Of a DNA stretch of 64,000 bases, positions 25,440-37,185 are shown in pieces. Origin of the DNA: Glandiceps talaboti (taxonomy: Eukaryota > Hemichordata > Enteropneusta > Spengelidae). A program made the position numbers and the translations under genes. The notes under the pieces were generated by a model. It was not told where the DNA came from. It did no database searches and was given only the letters and a program-made list of their open reading frames with translations. Within the stretch, counting starts at the first letter, position 1. Each line of letters opens with the position of its first letter. Where the stretch lies: the NCBI RefSeq assembly GCF_964340395.1, contig NC_135550.1, forward strand, positions 28,008,176 to 28,072,175, read 5' to 3'.

Positions 25440-28400
25440 ATGAGTGTACGCGCTCTTTGGATTATCAAGTTACCAGTGGGTGGTGTTGCTGGAAATGTGA
25501 TATTTGCCAGGTATTTCTAAGACATAGTCAATTGCCCTGGCTGACCATAGCTGTATAGTCGAGTCCTTCCGGCAGACTGATTACGGGACAATGTTCCTAA
25601 CTAAACACCAGAATGAGAATTAAAGAATGAAAAAGGAGAGGGGCATGGTCAGAATCGAGCCCCGACTTACTCCGTCTGCAAGCAGGACTATGTTGACCAC
25701 AGTAATTTGTGGGTTGCTTACAAATATGAACCTTTGTACAAAAAATCCATTGGGGTACCCAATTCACACACACACAGTTCACTTTGTTTTTGACATGGAT
25801 GTACTAGCCTCACTAATAGTCACAGGGGCACGTATTAAAAATATCATACGAATCTTGCTGCTACAAATGTATCAATCTCTATATTACGTAGAAATATTTT
25901 CCTTACAGGTAGGAATATATAGTCAAAAGGTTGTTATATTTTGTATGTAGGCCAAAACAACAATCTAAGAAATATTACACGCCCCTATGCTAATAGTACA
26001 TCAATGACCTCAACTTGAATGAATATCATTCGTGTTATTTGGTAAACGTATTTGTTGTCACAGTTTAAAATTCTGACCAAGGGATAATGTAAGTCTTGAT
26101 GTACTTTTTATGCTATACCAATTATTGTCATCTCTAGAATGATTTTGTTCACCCGTTGTACATTCATTCACTCACTATTAATATGCAACCCTTTATTGAT
26201 GTATTATTGATGATTATATATCTAGTTCTGATTCATCTGTGTAACACGATAGTTTTGACGTATGCGTGGTTTATCTCATTGTTTATGTATACCAAAACGT
26301 GGTGTGTCACTGGCTATCAGATTACTAGGGCTAAAAATCACAACAGCTTGTCTAATTACAGTTTCAATAGATGTGTTAAGGAAATAGCCATATGTGTGAA
26401 TCCGTAAACGGTATATTTAAGTTGTAAGTTGACATAATAAACCAATCAATTTTATTGTGTGGAGAAAATCATTGGTAGTCTCACATGTATGAAATAACTC
26501 AGCTGCTCTTCTTTTCTTCATGTAATGTCCATTTGTTCAAAATAATTTATCTGCAGAGTATTAGTTATACAGTTTCATATTTTACCATTATATGGTGCAT
26601 ATTTCAGTCATACTGCATGTATTTCGAGGTTCACCCGAATCACTAGTCTTTAGATCAAAACTGTACATGTGAATAAATTATTCTAGTCACATAATCAATT
26701 CATAACTCAATCAATCAATAATCTTCCTATGAAGAGAGTAAAACATTTAAAATGTTAAATTGACAGAGGAGTGCATTGAATTTACAATTGCCTATGATTT
26801 GCCCAACAAATCCCATATCTCTGACATATCTCTGCGTGACTTTCCGTTTTGTATCTCTATTTAATGATTAATGTCATTCCTTTATGTTCATCATCATCAT
26901 CAACAAGTATGTAAGAGAGAAATCAAAACCCAAATCATACTTTACATCAATTCTTTGTTTCTTTTTAAATACCAAAAAACGATAATCAAATTAAAGTACA
27001 CAGGCTACAATACAGCATCTAGTTAGCAACTTTGTTGTCAGGTGAATCTTCAAAGGGTATCCATTTTAAGAGACAATACATATATCAATTGTATAATGGG
27101 TATCTCTTCCATGTTTGGTTTATCAGGACCTTTCCAACTGTCGAGAAGAGAGCTAAAAATTTGACAACTTCTGACAATCATGTAGCTGTACCTGAAGGCA
27201 AAGAATTCTATGATGCCATTGCAACAGAGCTAGGCCTCAACATTAAAAGCACAAAAGTATGTATCAGTGTGACTATATTAGTATGTAATCTCCTTTATCA
27301 TTTATTCAAGGGATCCCATTATCAATGGATCGGTAGATTTATGTGGAGGATACGCAATTCTTATTTCTTAAAGAATTATGAAAGGAAGGAGCTAGTTATT
27401 CCACTGTGTCTTGTCTTAACAATGCAAGTATTCCAAAATGTAATTACATGTACCAAACTTTGACCCAAATACCATAAAATGAATATGTGTAATTCATCAG
27501 ACATATTTTGGTGATTTAACCTGATTCAATTTTGCTTCAGTTTGTGAAATCCAGAGATACATGTCAGAAGATTCTAACTCAGCAGAAACCAGTGTATGAA
27601 GTGACAACAGATAAGGGTAAATTATGGCCTGTTGTTATTATAGAACAGGTACGGTAATCTCTCAACAACTATGTCAAACTTTGCACCATTTACAACTGTG
27701 TAAGGGGTGGAAAGTGAATTCATAATTGTGGTGTAATATGTCATAGAATTTTTGCTTTTCAATTCACCTATCATGCTGAATTTCTTTACATAACAGCAAG
27801 ATTTTGACTAAATATCATTGATTTTGAAATGGCTTCGTACTTAAGAAAACAATGTGAAACAACATAGACCAAGTTTGTGTTGGTAACTCAATACATTACA
27901 AAAATCTAAAATATGTATAAGAAGTTTGTTTTACCGACAGGCACTTGGCATGTGTTGTTTCACATTGATTTCTCAAGTAGGAAGCCTTGATAAAATTGTT
28001 TTATAAATTAAAAATCCAAAATAAATACCCAATCCTCATCCATACTGCCACTTTAAATATACAGATACCAACATGTGTATACCCACTGCTATATCACCAT
28101 GCAATTGTCAAAGACTAGATTCACCATGAGCTGGTATTGATGATATATCTAATTAAATCAGAGTTGCATTTTTAAAAATTGTGTGCATAAAGGTTCTGTT
28201 TGCAACTGAGTACTTATGATATATCAATCTATTATAAAACTGGCTCGGCTAATTTGAAATGAGAGTACCAATTTATTGATGTAGATGTCAATGTATTAAT
28301 TACTATTAACGTCGGTGGAGAATGGTTATCGATCATTGTCATAGAGGCAAAATTATGTTGAATTGCATGATTTTATCATACTGGTGTGCATTTACATAAT

Positions 28401-31400
28401 GTGTATAATAATCAACTCCATGGAATCAGGTGAAAGTACTAACAGGGAGTTTGACTACTCTGAATTTATGGCAGATTGAGAGTAAAAGTGTGTACAAAGA
28501 AGTATAGACATTCTTAGCCACAATTTATGTTTTTTGGCACGATATTATTGTAGCTGTAAGTGACAAGAATATCTCAATCTTTCTGCACTGTTGCTAAAAC
28601 CAGTGCACTGTATTTCAAAGGAATTTTGTAATGGTAAATGTACAACCTCGATTCCTACATGTGTCACTTTTCTTTCCTCATTTATAACAAATTCAACCTC
28701 AATAGTTGGAAGAACAGTTAGATTACTTTGAAACTAAACAATAAACTACTCAGTGATAGTAGTATCACACCACATAGCAATACAGCTGTTATTTTTAGAT
28801 AATAGTCAGAGAAAGAACATACAGCTTAATTATCTAACTCTGACTGTATTTTTCAGTTTGGACTCCTATTTTGTTGTCTTCCACTGGTTGAAGCTGGATC
28901 TGATAAACGACCAGCACTTGTTACATTGTAAGTTTGACATATATGGAAATAATGTTTTCCATACTTGTTGTCATGTCCGTAATTTCTCCACATCATTGTA
29001 ACATTGATAGAATGTAGTTAGCCTCATTCAATTCCATGACAACATTATGGTACATGATCCCATAAATACTACAGTACCTATACTAAAATTCAAAAGTTTA
29101 TGCTGTTACTAGTGGTTAAGAACCAAAAAGCGTCATAAAGGTAGACAAAAGACCATATATAACTTTTATAAGATGTATTGTTTAGAAAGAGGTGAAAAAG
29201 TATTGTATTATTTTCAAAATATTTACTGAATGCTGTTTGTGACTACAACATAATACTGTAAATCAGTATGTATTGTGACCTAATGTTCACTTCTTGTATT
29301 TCAACCATTTTTATTGTGACCCAATGTTCACTTCTTGTATTTCCACCATTTTTATTGTGACCTAATGTTCACTTCTTGTATTTCCACCATTTTTATTGTG
29401 ACCTAATGTTCACTTCTTGTATTTCCACCATTTTTATTGTGACCTAATGTTCACTTCTTGTATTTCCACCATTTTCATTGTGACCTAATGTTCACTTCTT
29501 GTATTTCCACCATTTTTACAGACCAGGAGTGACAATGGGCATTTCACTATTACAACATGTAGCTGAATTTGTTGGACCACAACCACATGATGTTGACCAG
29601 GTAAAACTTACTCTCCTATTTTGAAGAAAAATAAGCACCCATTTGATATATATTTTCATTTTGTAAATAATTTCAGTGTATTGGACCAGGTATATTTATT
29701 TTTGAAGTTGTTCTAGTTGTAAACTTTATACTGACCACACCTAGTTTGCCCTACATCAGCTTTCTACCCACCCAAATTTGAACAGTTAGTGGTGTTTTTA
29801 ATTAATTGACCTCACCCTGTATTGTGTTACTAAACAGGTTTATTTTACCTGTCAGTATATCTACAAATAGACCTGTCACTGGGATGTCATGGTTTACCTA
29901 CTACACATCTTTATAGGGTATATAACCCTATTGTATGATAGCCTTTGACTGTGCTGCTTTCAGATGTGTGTAAATATTTGACATGGATGCCCCTTGCAAT
30001 CTGTTTTGTCTGCCACTAGCAGCTCAATTTAATGCCCAACCTGACATTCACTTTATATGGTTTACTTTCGAAATGAAACACATGTTTATCATTTAGTATT
30101 ATATTTCATCAACAGAAGTACAAATGTATATTGTGTTATTTGATAACTTTACACTGGCTGTATTTTTCATACATATTATTTTCCAGAATTCACCACAACT
30201 ACAGAAGCTGTATAACTATTTGTGTTATGCTGTGCCATTTGGCACTCCAATAGATCTGAATATTTCCACAGTGAAAGCTTGTGTACAAAGTAAACCCTTG
30301 CAGTCAGTTCCACCAGAAAAGGTAAGCAGTGGTAAATGCTTTCATTGTTATTCAATTGACCCTGTTTGTCGAAATTGGTACAAGTAGTAAAAACAATTTA
30401 CCACATGTAAATCATGATATGTGTTCTGTGTAGTACTTTCATCAAAGACTTGTATTTAATAAGTAGTCAATTACATATTCTCTTATCATAATCCACTATA
30501 GATTACATATTAAGGAAAATTATATAAAATTATCTAAAAATCTTGAAAAATACCATATTCACCATATTCAGTATAAAGAAATATGACTATAGATAAAATT
30601 AGTCTCATTTTTGTTTTCCTTTAATTTGATATGTAAGCTATTGAAAACTACAGATATAACTGGTGCTGAAAGTGTTTTCAGATGTCATCACCATGGAATC
30701 CATTTGTTTCCTTAGCAACCAGCATGGAAGCCTGTTTTAATGAAGGGAGGTAAATCTCAAGTCCAGTTTGCTATCACAGAGCATATCCGTGCAGTGTTGT
30801 ATGATAGTCATACAGTCAGTGATGTGTGGGATGTTTATGGCACAGTTAGTTGTAAGGTGAGAGGAATATCATTTGTTAGTTTATGCTATAGTTACCATGT
30901 TAGTATGAAGTCAGAATTAAACAAAACAAGGAGATTATGCACAATTATATATGTTTTTATATTAGACAGGGATTCATTCATTTTCATTATTGGATGATAA
31001 TTGAAATGAATAAATAAGGCAAATATTGGATTAGATCATGTTGATAGACAGCACTTCATTAAAGTTGTGGGAAGGAGTGTTAAATTTGTAAGTCATAGAA
31101 TAATATGATACAAATGTGACAGATTTAAGATATTTTTGTTGTTTGATGTTTTTTTCCATTGTAGGCAGACTTGGAAGGTATTCCAGATGTAACAGTCAAT
31201 TTATCTGTAGCTCCAAACCATCCTCCATTAGATAATCTGGTAGTTCACCCATGTGTACGTACTGCTGATACACAGCAAGTTACTGGTAAGTTCATCTGTG
31301 TGTATATACTACTGATACACAGCAATTACTGGTAAGTTCATCTGTTTGTACATACTGCTGATACACAGCAATTACTGGTAAGTTCATCTGTGTGTACATA

Positions 31401-34400
31401 CTATTGATACACAGCAAGTTACTGGTAAGTTCATCTGTGTGTACACACTGCTGATACACAGCAATTACTGGTAAGTTCATCTGTGTGTACATACTGCTGA
31501 TACACAGCAAGTTACTGGTAAGTTCATCTGTGTGTACACACTGCTGATGCACAGCAAGTTACTGGTAAGTTCATCTGTGTATACATACTGCTGTTACACA
31601 GCAAGTTACTGGTAAGTTCACCATTATGACTGAATTGATGAATGATGTTTGATAGGTATACAAATTATTACTGAAAAATATGATAAATATCATCATGAGT
31701 GTGAATTATCTTGAAGATTTTTAGTCAACTTAAACACAGAATGATTGACTTTCACTGACATTGATAGTTAGCCATGTGGTACTACATGTATCATATTACT
31801 AATACTTTGCCATAGTTGTTTGTCATGATAGGCATGAAGTGAAGTGATATGTAGGTGGCAATCATCAAGTTGTAATAAAATTGGTAATTCTAAAAGCACA
31901 GTACTTCAAAGTTCTTGTAATGTGTACCAAAGCATATACATAATATGAATAGTAAAATAGTATGAAACTTACATGTAAAGGGTAGATGATAAACATGGGA
32001 ACTTGCATTCATAGATGTGAAATGTACAAACTTAAAAGTACCTAGCAAACTGACAGATTCTTTTTTGCCTCATGCAAGCCAAGCACAACACATATAGTTT
32101 TAAAATATTATCGTAACAATTATGTGTGCAAAAAGTACACAAACCTGTCAAAGGCATTTTCTTCATCCAAGGCTTTCTATTTCACAGGAAGTGTTCCAGT
32201 ACAGGGCAGTACACCGGGGCCAAGGAGATTGAGGTTTACTCCGCCATTGGAAAACTTTACTCTGTGTCACTATTCATCGTCTCATATACCACAATTACCT
32301 ATTAGAGGGTTCTTTCAAATGAAAGGAGACCAAAAATCTGTCAAGTTACTAGTACAACTAAAATTACAAGAAAATATCAAGAATTCATTTGATTACTGTG
32401 AATTACAAGTACCATTTTACAACAGGTAATTTGATATCTTGATAACATAATTAATGCATGCCAGAGATATATTATAATACACCTAGAGTTGTATGGCTAT
32501 GTAATGCTTTGAAAAAGTTGCAGCTATTCTCCGTTTTATGTTCAAATATGAGATATGGCAGGTTCAGAAATATTGTTCCATGTTTCCTTTCACATAAGCC
32601 TTCATTTGGTTGAAAAACTACAAGGTGTATTGGTAGAAATTTTACATTTGGTACAAGTCCGTTATCTGAGTGACAAGCTTTCTTGAGATCAGGTATACTC
32701 GGAGGGTAAACTGAAATTATAGGTACCTTTTCTAAGAACTTTAATGTGCATGTTTTATGAGATTTGTCTCCTGTAGGTGCAATTTACTACTACAACAATA
32801 AATATCTACTACTCTAATGATTAAGTCATCTGCCATATAGTGTCTGACATTCTAATCCTTAAATAAATAAGTGCAGCATTGAAAACAATATATTACTCTT
32901 GTTGAACTGAATGACTATTGATGATTGCTGTACAGAAGTACAACTAGTATATATAGTAGTAGTATGATATAACATATTGTACAAATCTGTTTGACTGAAA
33001 ATTATTTAATAATACCAAGTTCATCTAGCAAACAATTTTCAATAAAATTGGTGTTTTCCAGAGGACACATTGTAAATATTGATACAGCAACAACAACAGG
33101 CAATGTGATTGTTGGACCAGATCAGCGTCGCATTGCCTGGAATATTGGACAGAAATTTCCAAGTAGAAGTCTGGAAGTGGAACTGAATGGTATTGTATAC
33201 TTCAAAGACTACAATCCACCAGAAAAAAGCGAGAATACTGACGATCCATTCTGTGTAGGATTAAATGCATATGCCCAGGTAATAACATTTTATTGTCTAT
33301 ATTATTTATAACACTAATAATTTATTGGGCAGATGAGATTACATGGGATACTATCTGTTTGTTGTTAACAGTGTTTCCTTTAAGGTGTTTTTGACTCTTA
33401 GCAGTGAAGGAAATTAATGTTTTGTTATATGAAAGGCTAGCATTACAATTAATTACTTATGTGTTGTTGGAGGGAGATGAATATTAGAAGGTATTTTTAA
33501 TGTTGTTTAGAAGCACTTGGGTTTCCCAAATAAGATAGAGTTTACTGTTCCTATCTATTGATTTATCTCAAGCTGTAAATATTCTTTTGTTTGTATGTAA
33601 ATATTGCCTGAACTTCCAAAAGTCCAGAATTGTATTCGGTAAATTAAAGGGAAGCGATACCCTGTGAATTTACTATGTCTATTACAAACTGTGATGTTAA
33701 AGGGAAGCGATACCTTGTGAATTTACTATGTCTATTACAAACTATGATGTTAAAGGGAAGGGATACCTTGTTAATTCACTATGTCTTTTACAAACTGTGA
33801 TGTTAAAGGGAAGGGATACCTTGTGAATTTACTATGTCTAATACAAACTGTGATGTTAAAGGGAAGCGATACCTTGTAATTCATTATGTCTATTACAAAC
33901 TGTGATGTTAAAGGGAAGCGATACCTTGTGAATTCACTATGTCTATTACAAACTGTGATGTTAAAGGGAAGCGATACCTTGTAATTCACTATGTCTATTA
34001 CAAACTGTGATGTTAAAGGGAAGCGATACCTTGTGAAATCACTATGTCTATTACAAACTGTGATGTTAAAGGGAAGCAATACCTTGTGAATTCACTATGT
34101 CTATTACAAACTGTGATGTTAAAGGGAAGCGATACCTTGTGAATTCACTATGTCTATTACAAACTGTGATGTTAAAGGGAAGCAATACCTTGTTAATTCA
34201 CTATGTCTTTTACAAACTGTGATATTAAAGGGAAGCAATACCTTGTGAATTCACTATGTCTTTTACAAACTGTGATGTTAAAGGGAAGCAATACCTTGTG
34301 AATTCACTATGTCTATTACAAACTGTGATGTTAAAGGGAAGGGATACCTTGTTAATTCACTATGTCTTTTACAAACTGTGATGTTAAAGGGAAGGGATAC

Positions 34401-35537
34401 CTTGTTAATTCACTATGTCTTTTACAAACTGTGATATTAAAGGGAAGCAATACCTTGTGAATTCACTATGTCTAATACAAACTGTGATGTTAAAGGGAAG
34501 CGATACCTTGTTAATTCACTATGTCTATTACAAACTGTGATGTTAAAGGGAAGCAATACCTTGTGAAATCACTATGTCTATTACAAACTGTGATGTTAAA
34601 GGGAAGCGATACCTTGTGAATTTACTATGTCTAATACAAACTGTGATGTTAAAGGGAAGCGATACCTTGTAATTCACTATGTCTATTACAAACTGTGATG
34701 TTAAAGGGAAGCGATACCTTGTGAATTCACTATGTCTATTACAAACTGTGATGTTAAAGGGAAGTTCTTACTAAAATAACAAAGTGTAATTATTTGTCCA
34801 TTTTGTTGTAATCATACTGATACTCTAATCATTTCAGCTGTTCTTCAAGATTTCTGACTACACTTTAAGTGGTTGCTTTGTGGACCAGAAATCAGTCCAA
34901 GTTTATCCTAGTACAAAAACTAAGCTTACAGCAGGTATGTCATCATATATCAAATCCCTGACTGCATACATTTTGCTATGTAGACATGTTATAAAAGACT
35001 TCAGAATAATAATCAATAATAGTTGGTGACAACTTCTTTTTTGTACCGATAGTATTAGCTATTAAAGTGTGTTAGTTATTAATTCAAAAATTGCTTTTGC
35101 TCAGAATTTTATACCCTTTGTGTAGTATACATGTAACATGAAATATATGTTTTCATCCCAATATGTCAGAATTCAAGTTTTATCAATTTCTTATTTCAAA
35201 TAAAAAAAATGCCATCACTATTTTATTTTGAATATATGTAAATGATTGATATTAAAAAAGTTACTATTTTTGATAAGTTAAATGGCCCCCTGGCACACAC
35301 TCAATTAAATTTTAAATTCTTGGTACCTGCAGTAACATTTTACCTCGTGTTAGAATTGCTCTCTTGTAAGTAATATATGAATATACATATTGCTACCAAT
35401 ACATTACATATTTGATACTTTTTCTGTTCTCTGTTTTTTCCACAGTGAGAGAACTCATTGCAGCTGATTACAAAATCTGGAATATCCATGGTGATTCACA
35501 GGTGGCATTTCCTCCACCAAAGTCCATGTTGTCATAG
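25440..35537 (+). CDS. ap5m1: AP-5 complex subunit mu-1 (MUDENG), complete, 12 exons
   Basis: AP5M1 is the medium (mu) subunit of the AP-5 adaptor, which acts on late endosomes/lysosomes with SPG11 and SPG15. Exons: 25440-25510, 27127-27256, 27541-27648, 28857-28927, 29522-29600, 30187-30321, 30716-30856, 31165-31285, 32188-32425, 33062-33278, 34838-34934, 35446-35537. The phases agree throughout and give 499 residues (human 490). Family matches include FPTVEKRAK, FVKSRDTCQK, GKLWPVVII, CYAVPFGTPIDLN, QPAWKPVLMKGGKSQV, DNLVVHPCV, RLRFTPPLENFTLC, IAWNIGQKFPS and ISDYTLSGC. The mu-homology domain spans about residues 200-499. The start ATG at 25440 follows a short out-of-frame upstream ATG. Large minisatellites lie in the introns before exon 5 and after exons 8 and 10. 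Confidence 0.97.
25632..25694. mobile_element. Fragment of the RDH13-intron MITE family
   Basis: In reverse orientation this repeats one end of the element at 47354-47490: TAGTCCTGCTTGCA, ACGGAG, then TCGG(G)CTCGATTCTGAC and a CCCCTC tract. The other end is missing, so it is a truncated copy, lying in AP5M1 intron 1. The remainder of this intron (to 27126) shows nothing recognised. Confidence 0.65.
29271..29516. repeat. 41-bp minisatellite ending at the AP5M1 exon 5 acceptor
   Basis: Six copies of a 41-bp unit (TATTGTGACCTAATGTTCAC then TTCTTGTATTTCCACCATTTT) run right up to the TACAG acceptor of exon 5. The polypyrimidine-like tract used by that acceptor is part of the last unit, so each copy carries the same tract without the AG. 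Confidence 0.95.
31264..31620. repeat. 46-47 bp tandem repeat duplicating the AP5M1 exon 8 splice donor
   Basis: The end of exon 8 and its donor (GTTACTG|GTAAGTTCATCTG) are repeated so that eight identical GGTAAGTTCA donors exist, with GT at 31286, 31332, 31378, 31425, 31471, 31518, 31565 and 31612. Conserved protein phase supports the first as the coding donor. The unit contains exon-derived sequence (GCTGATACACAGCAA), so it arose by duplication across the exon-intron boundary. Confidence 0.95.
33644..34765. repeat. 1.1-kb minisatellite, about 53-bp unit, AP5M1 intron 10
   Basis: About 21 copies built on TTAAAGGGAAGCGATACC, TTGTGAATTCACTATGTC and TATTACAAACTGTGATG. Variants (GGGATACC or GCAATACC; TTTTAC or TAATAC; GTTAATTC) recur in a patchwork, suggesting gene-conversion-like spread or multi-unit copying. 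It occupies much of the intron between exons 10 and 11 and ends about 70 bp before exon 11. Confidence 0.96.
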
Positions 35538-37185
35538 AACAATCGTTGAGATAGATTATTGCAAAGCAAAACAGAAACTACATGTATTTCCCTAGAAACC
35601 AATGTGGGAAAAAATCACAATGAAAGCAAGAATTCATTTGATTCATCAACAACTGTTATTACATCCAAATTTGATTTCCTAACCTAAGTTGAAAATGTTA
35701 TTATACATCAAGATTATTACAAAAACAGTTATTGATAAGATTCCAATCATGAGACAATTGCCCACAAGATGATATAACCAGCATATTTTGAAATTGTTGA
35801 CTATGCTAACCCAAATACTTGGATATCTGGTTTGAAAACATTGTTGGCCAGTATGTTGTGTCAGATAGCCAAGTGTCTGGGGTATGACCATGCATGAAGA
35901 AGAGACTGTTGCCTGCTGGAGTCATGTTAACCACTAAGTGCCCATTTTGTGTCTTTTTATGGCCTTGCGCACTTGTGAAGGCAAGGCCACTGTGGGAGAT
36001 ACATATGGAAGTTGACGAAAAACAATGACAAACACTGAAGTTACTTTTAATAATGTCATGTATTCAAAAGCTACTATATTCTAAAGTTGAAATTTGGTTA
36101 TTAAATACTAAAAAACCTTGAATTTGGAAATGTATGAACATTTTTGCAGCAATGTTACTTGACACATTTTCATTGATGCATTCTTTGACTACTTGTATAA
36201 GTTGTTTCACATGTGAACAGTTGTGTAATAACAGTGTATCAAATAAAAAGGAAGAAAAATTGAATTCGTGAAACCGTTGTCAATTTCATTAATGCTAGAA
36301 GATGTTGAGTATTCAAATTTCATCTTTTTGTAAAGTTGAGTGCAATGTAGTGTATAAAATATGAAATGGTGACAAATGGTATGGATTGTCTTTCTGTCAA
36401 TAACAGAGTATAAAGACAAGCCTTCATTTGGTACTTTCTGTTTTCTTTATTATGAGTGAAATAAAGAAAGAAATATAATAAGACCCTGAAGAATACCAAA
36501 ATTGACAGATGAAGTGATAAGTGATATTTGCTCTGCCGCCTCCCCCCCCCCCCTCCATTGGTATGGGTAATAGACAACTTTATATAATTTTCTGTAAAAA
36601 GGAATAGTGAGGATAAAATGTTGGATAATTTCTCATAATATTTAGCTTTTTACTAAAGGATATCAATATCGGTTTCCAGTTGTTAGCTGACTTTGGGTCT
36701 CTATATAGAGACAAGGGTACAGGGCATTGTGTTTACTTTGATTCTGGGAATAAAGCATCTCTCTCTGTTATGGCATGTCTGTTGACATTATAATTAGAAA
36801 GTACGCCCTCTATCGAGTCTACAAGCCAGAAGGCAACAACTACCGTGAATGAGGGGGAGGAAAACTCCTATCTGGGATTCTTGTAGAACAGCATTTACTT
36901 GTAAGGAAACATTAATAGAGACAGTCAATTCTTGGCATCCAATTCAGAGAAAAATCTTACATTTTCTTGTAATTTTGAATCATTTTTCCGCGAAGATGTT
37001 AGAATTTGCCATACATATACTCGTATTGGTACTATATGAACACCCCCAATGGTGAATGGACGAACCGTCAAGCCATTACATACGCGCAGGAACTTTGCGC
37101 AGTTCAGCGGTCAATTTGAAATCTCCTATTTTGATTTCCGACGAATTCGAGCAGAAGTATCTGATCTTTGGTTTGCATAGATGCA
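35538..37185. other. AP5M1 3' UTR and upstream region of the coiled-coil gene
   Basis: The AP5M1 3' UTR probably extends to about 36265. A C-rich run lies at 36541-36554. The last 350 bp before 37186 should hold the promoter and 5' UTR of the next gene; CGAATTCGAG and TACGCGCAGG are the only CpG-bearing stretches seen. No extra gene is supported. Confidence 0.5.
36242..36247 (+). terminator. AP5M1 polyadenylation signal
   Basis: AATAAA about 705 nt after the AP5M1 stop, in an A-rich context (TATCAAATAAAAAGG). A second AATAAA near 36462 is a weaker candidate. Confidence 0.55.

Noticed and set aside
25632-25694. A tRNA-like T-arm (GGTCAGAATCGAGCCCC)
   Set aside because: No acceptor, D-arm or anticodon arm can be built, and the sequence is a MITE fragment.
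31292-31552. Minus-strand frame with HTDELTSN repeats
   Set aside because: Reads the AP5M1 donor-site minisatellite backwards.
33771-34079. Minus-strand frame with FPLTSQFV repeats
   Set aside because: Product of the 53-bp minisatellite.
33644-34765. Regular repeats resembling a CRISPR array
   Set aside because: Units are contiguous without unique spacers and the context is a eukaryotic intron.
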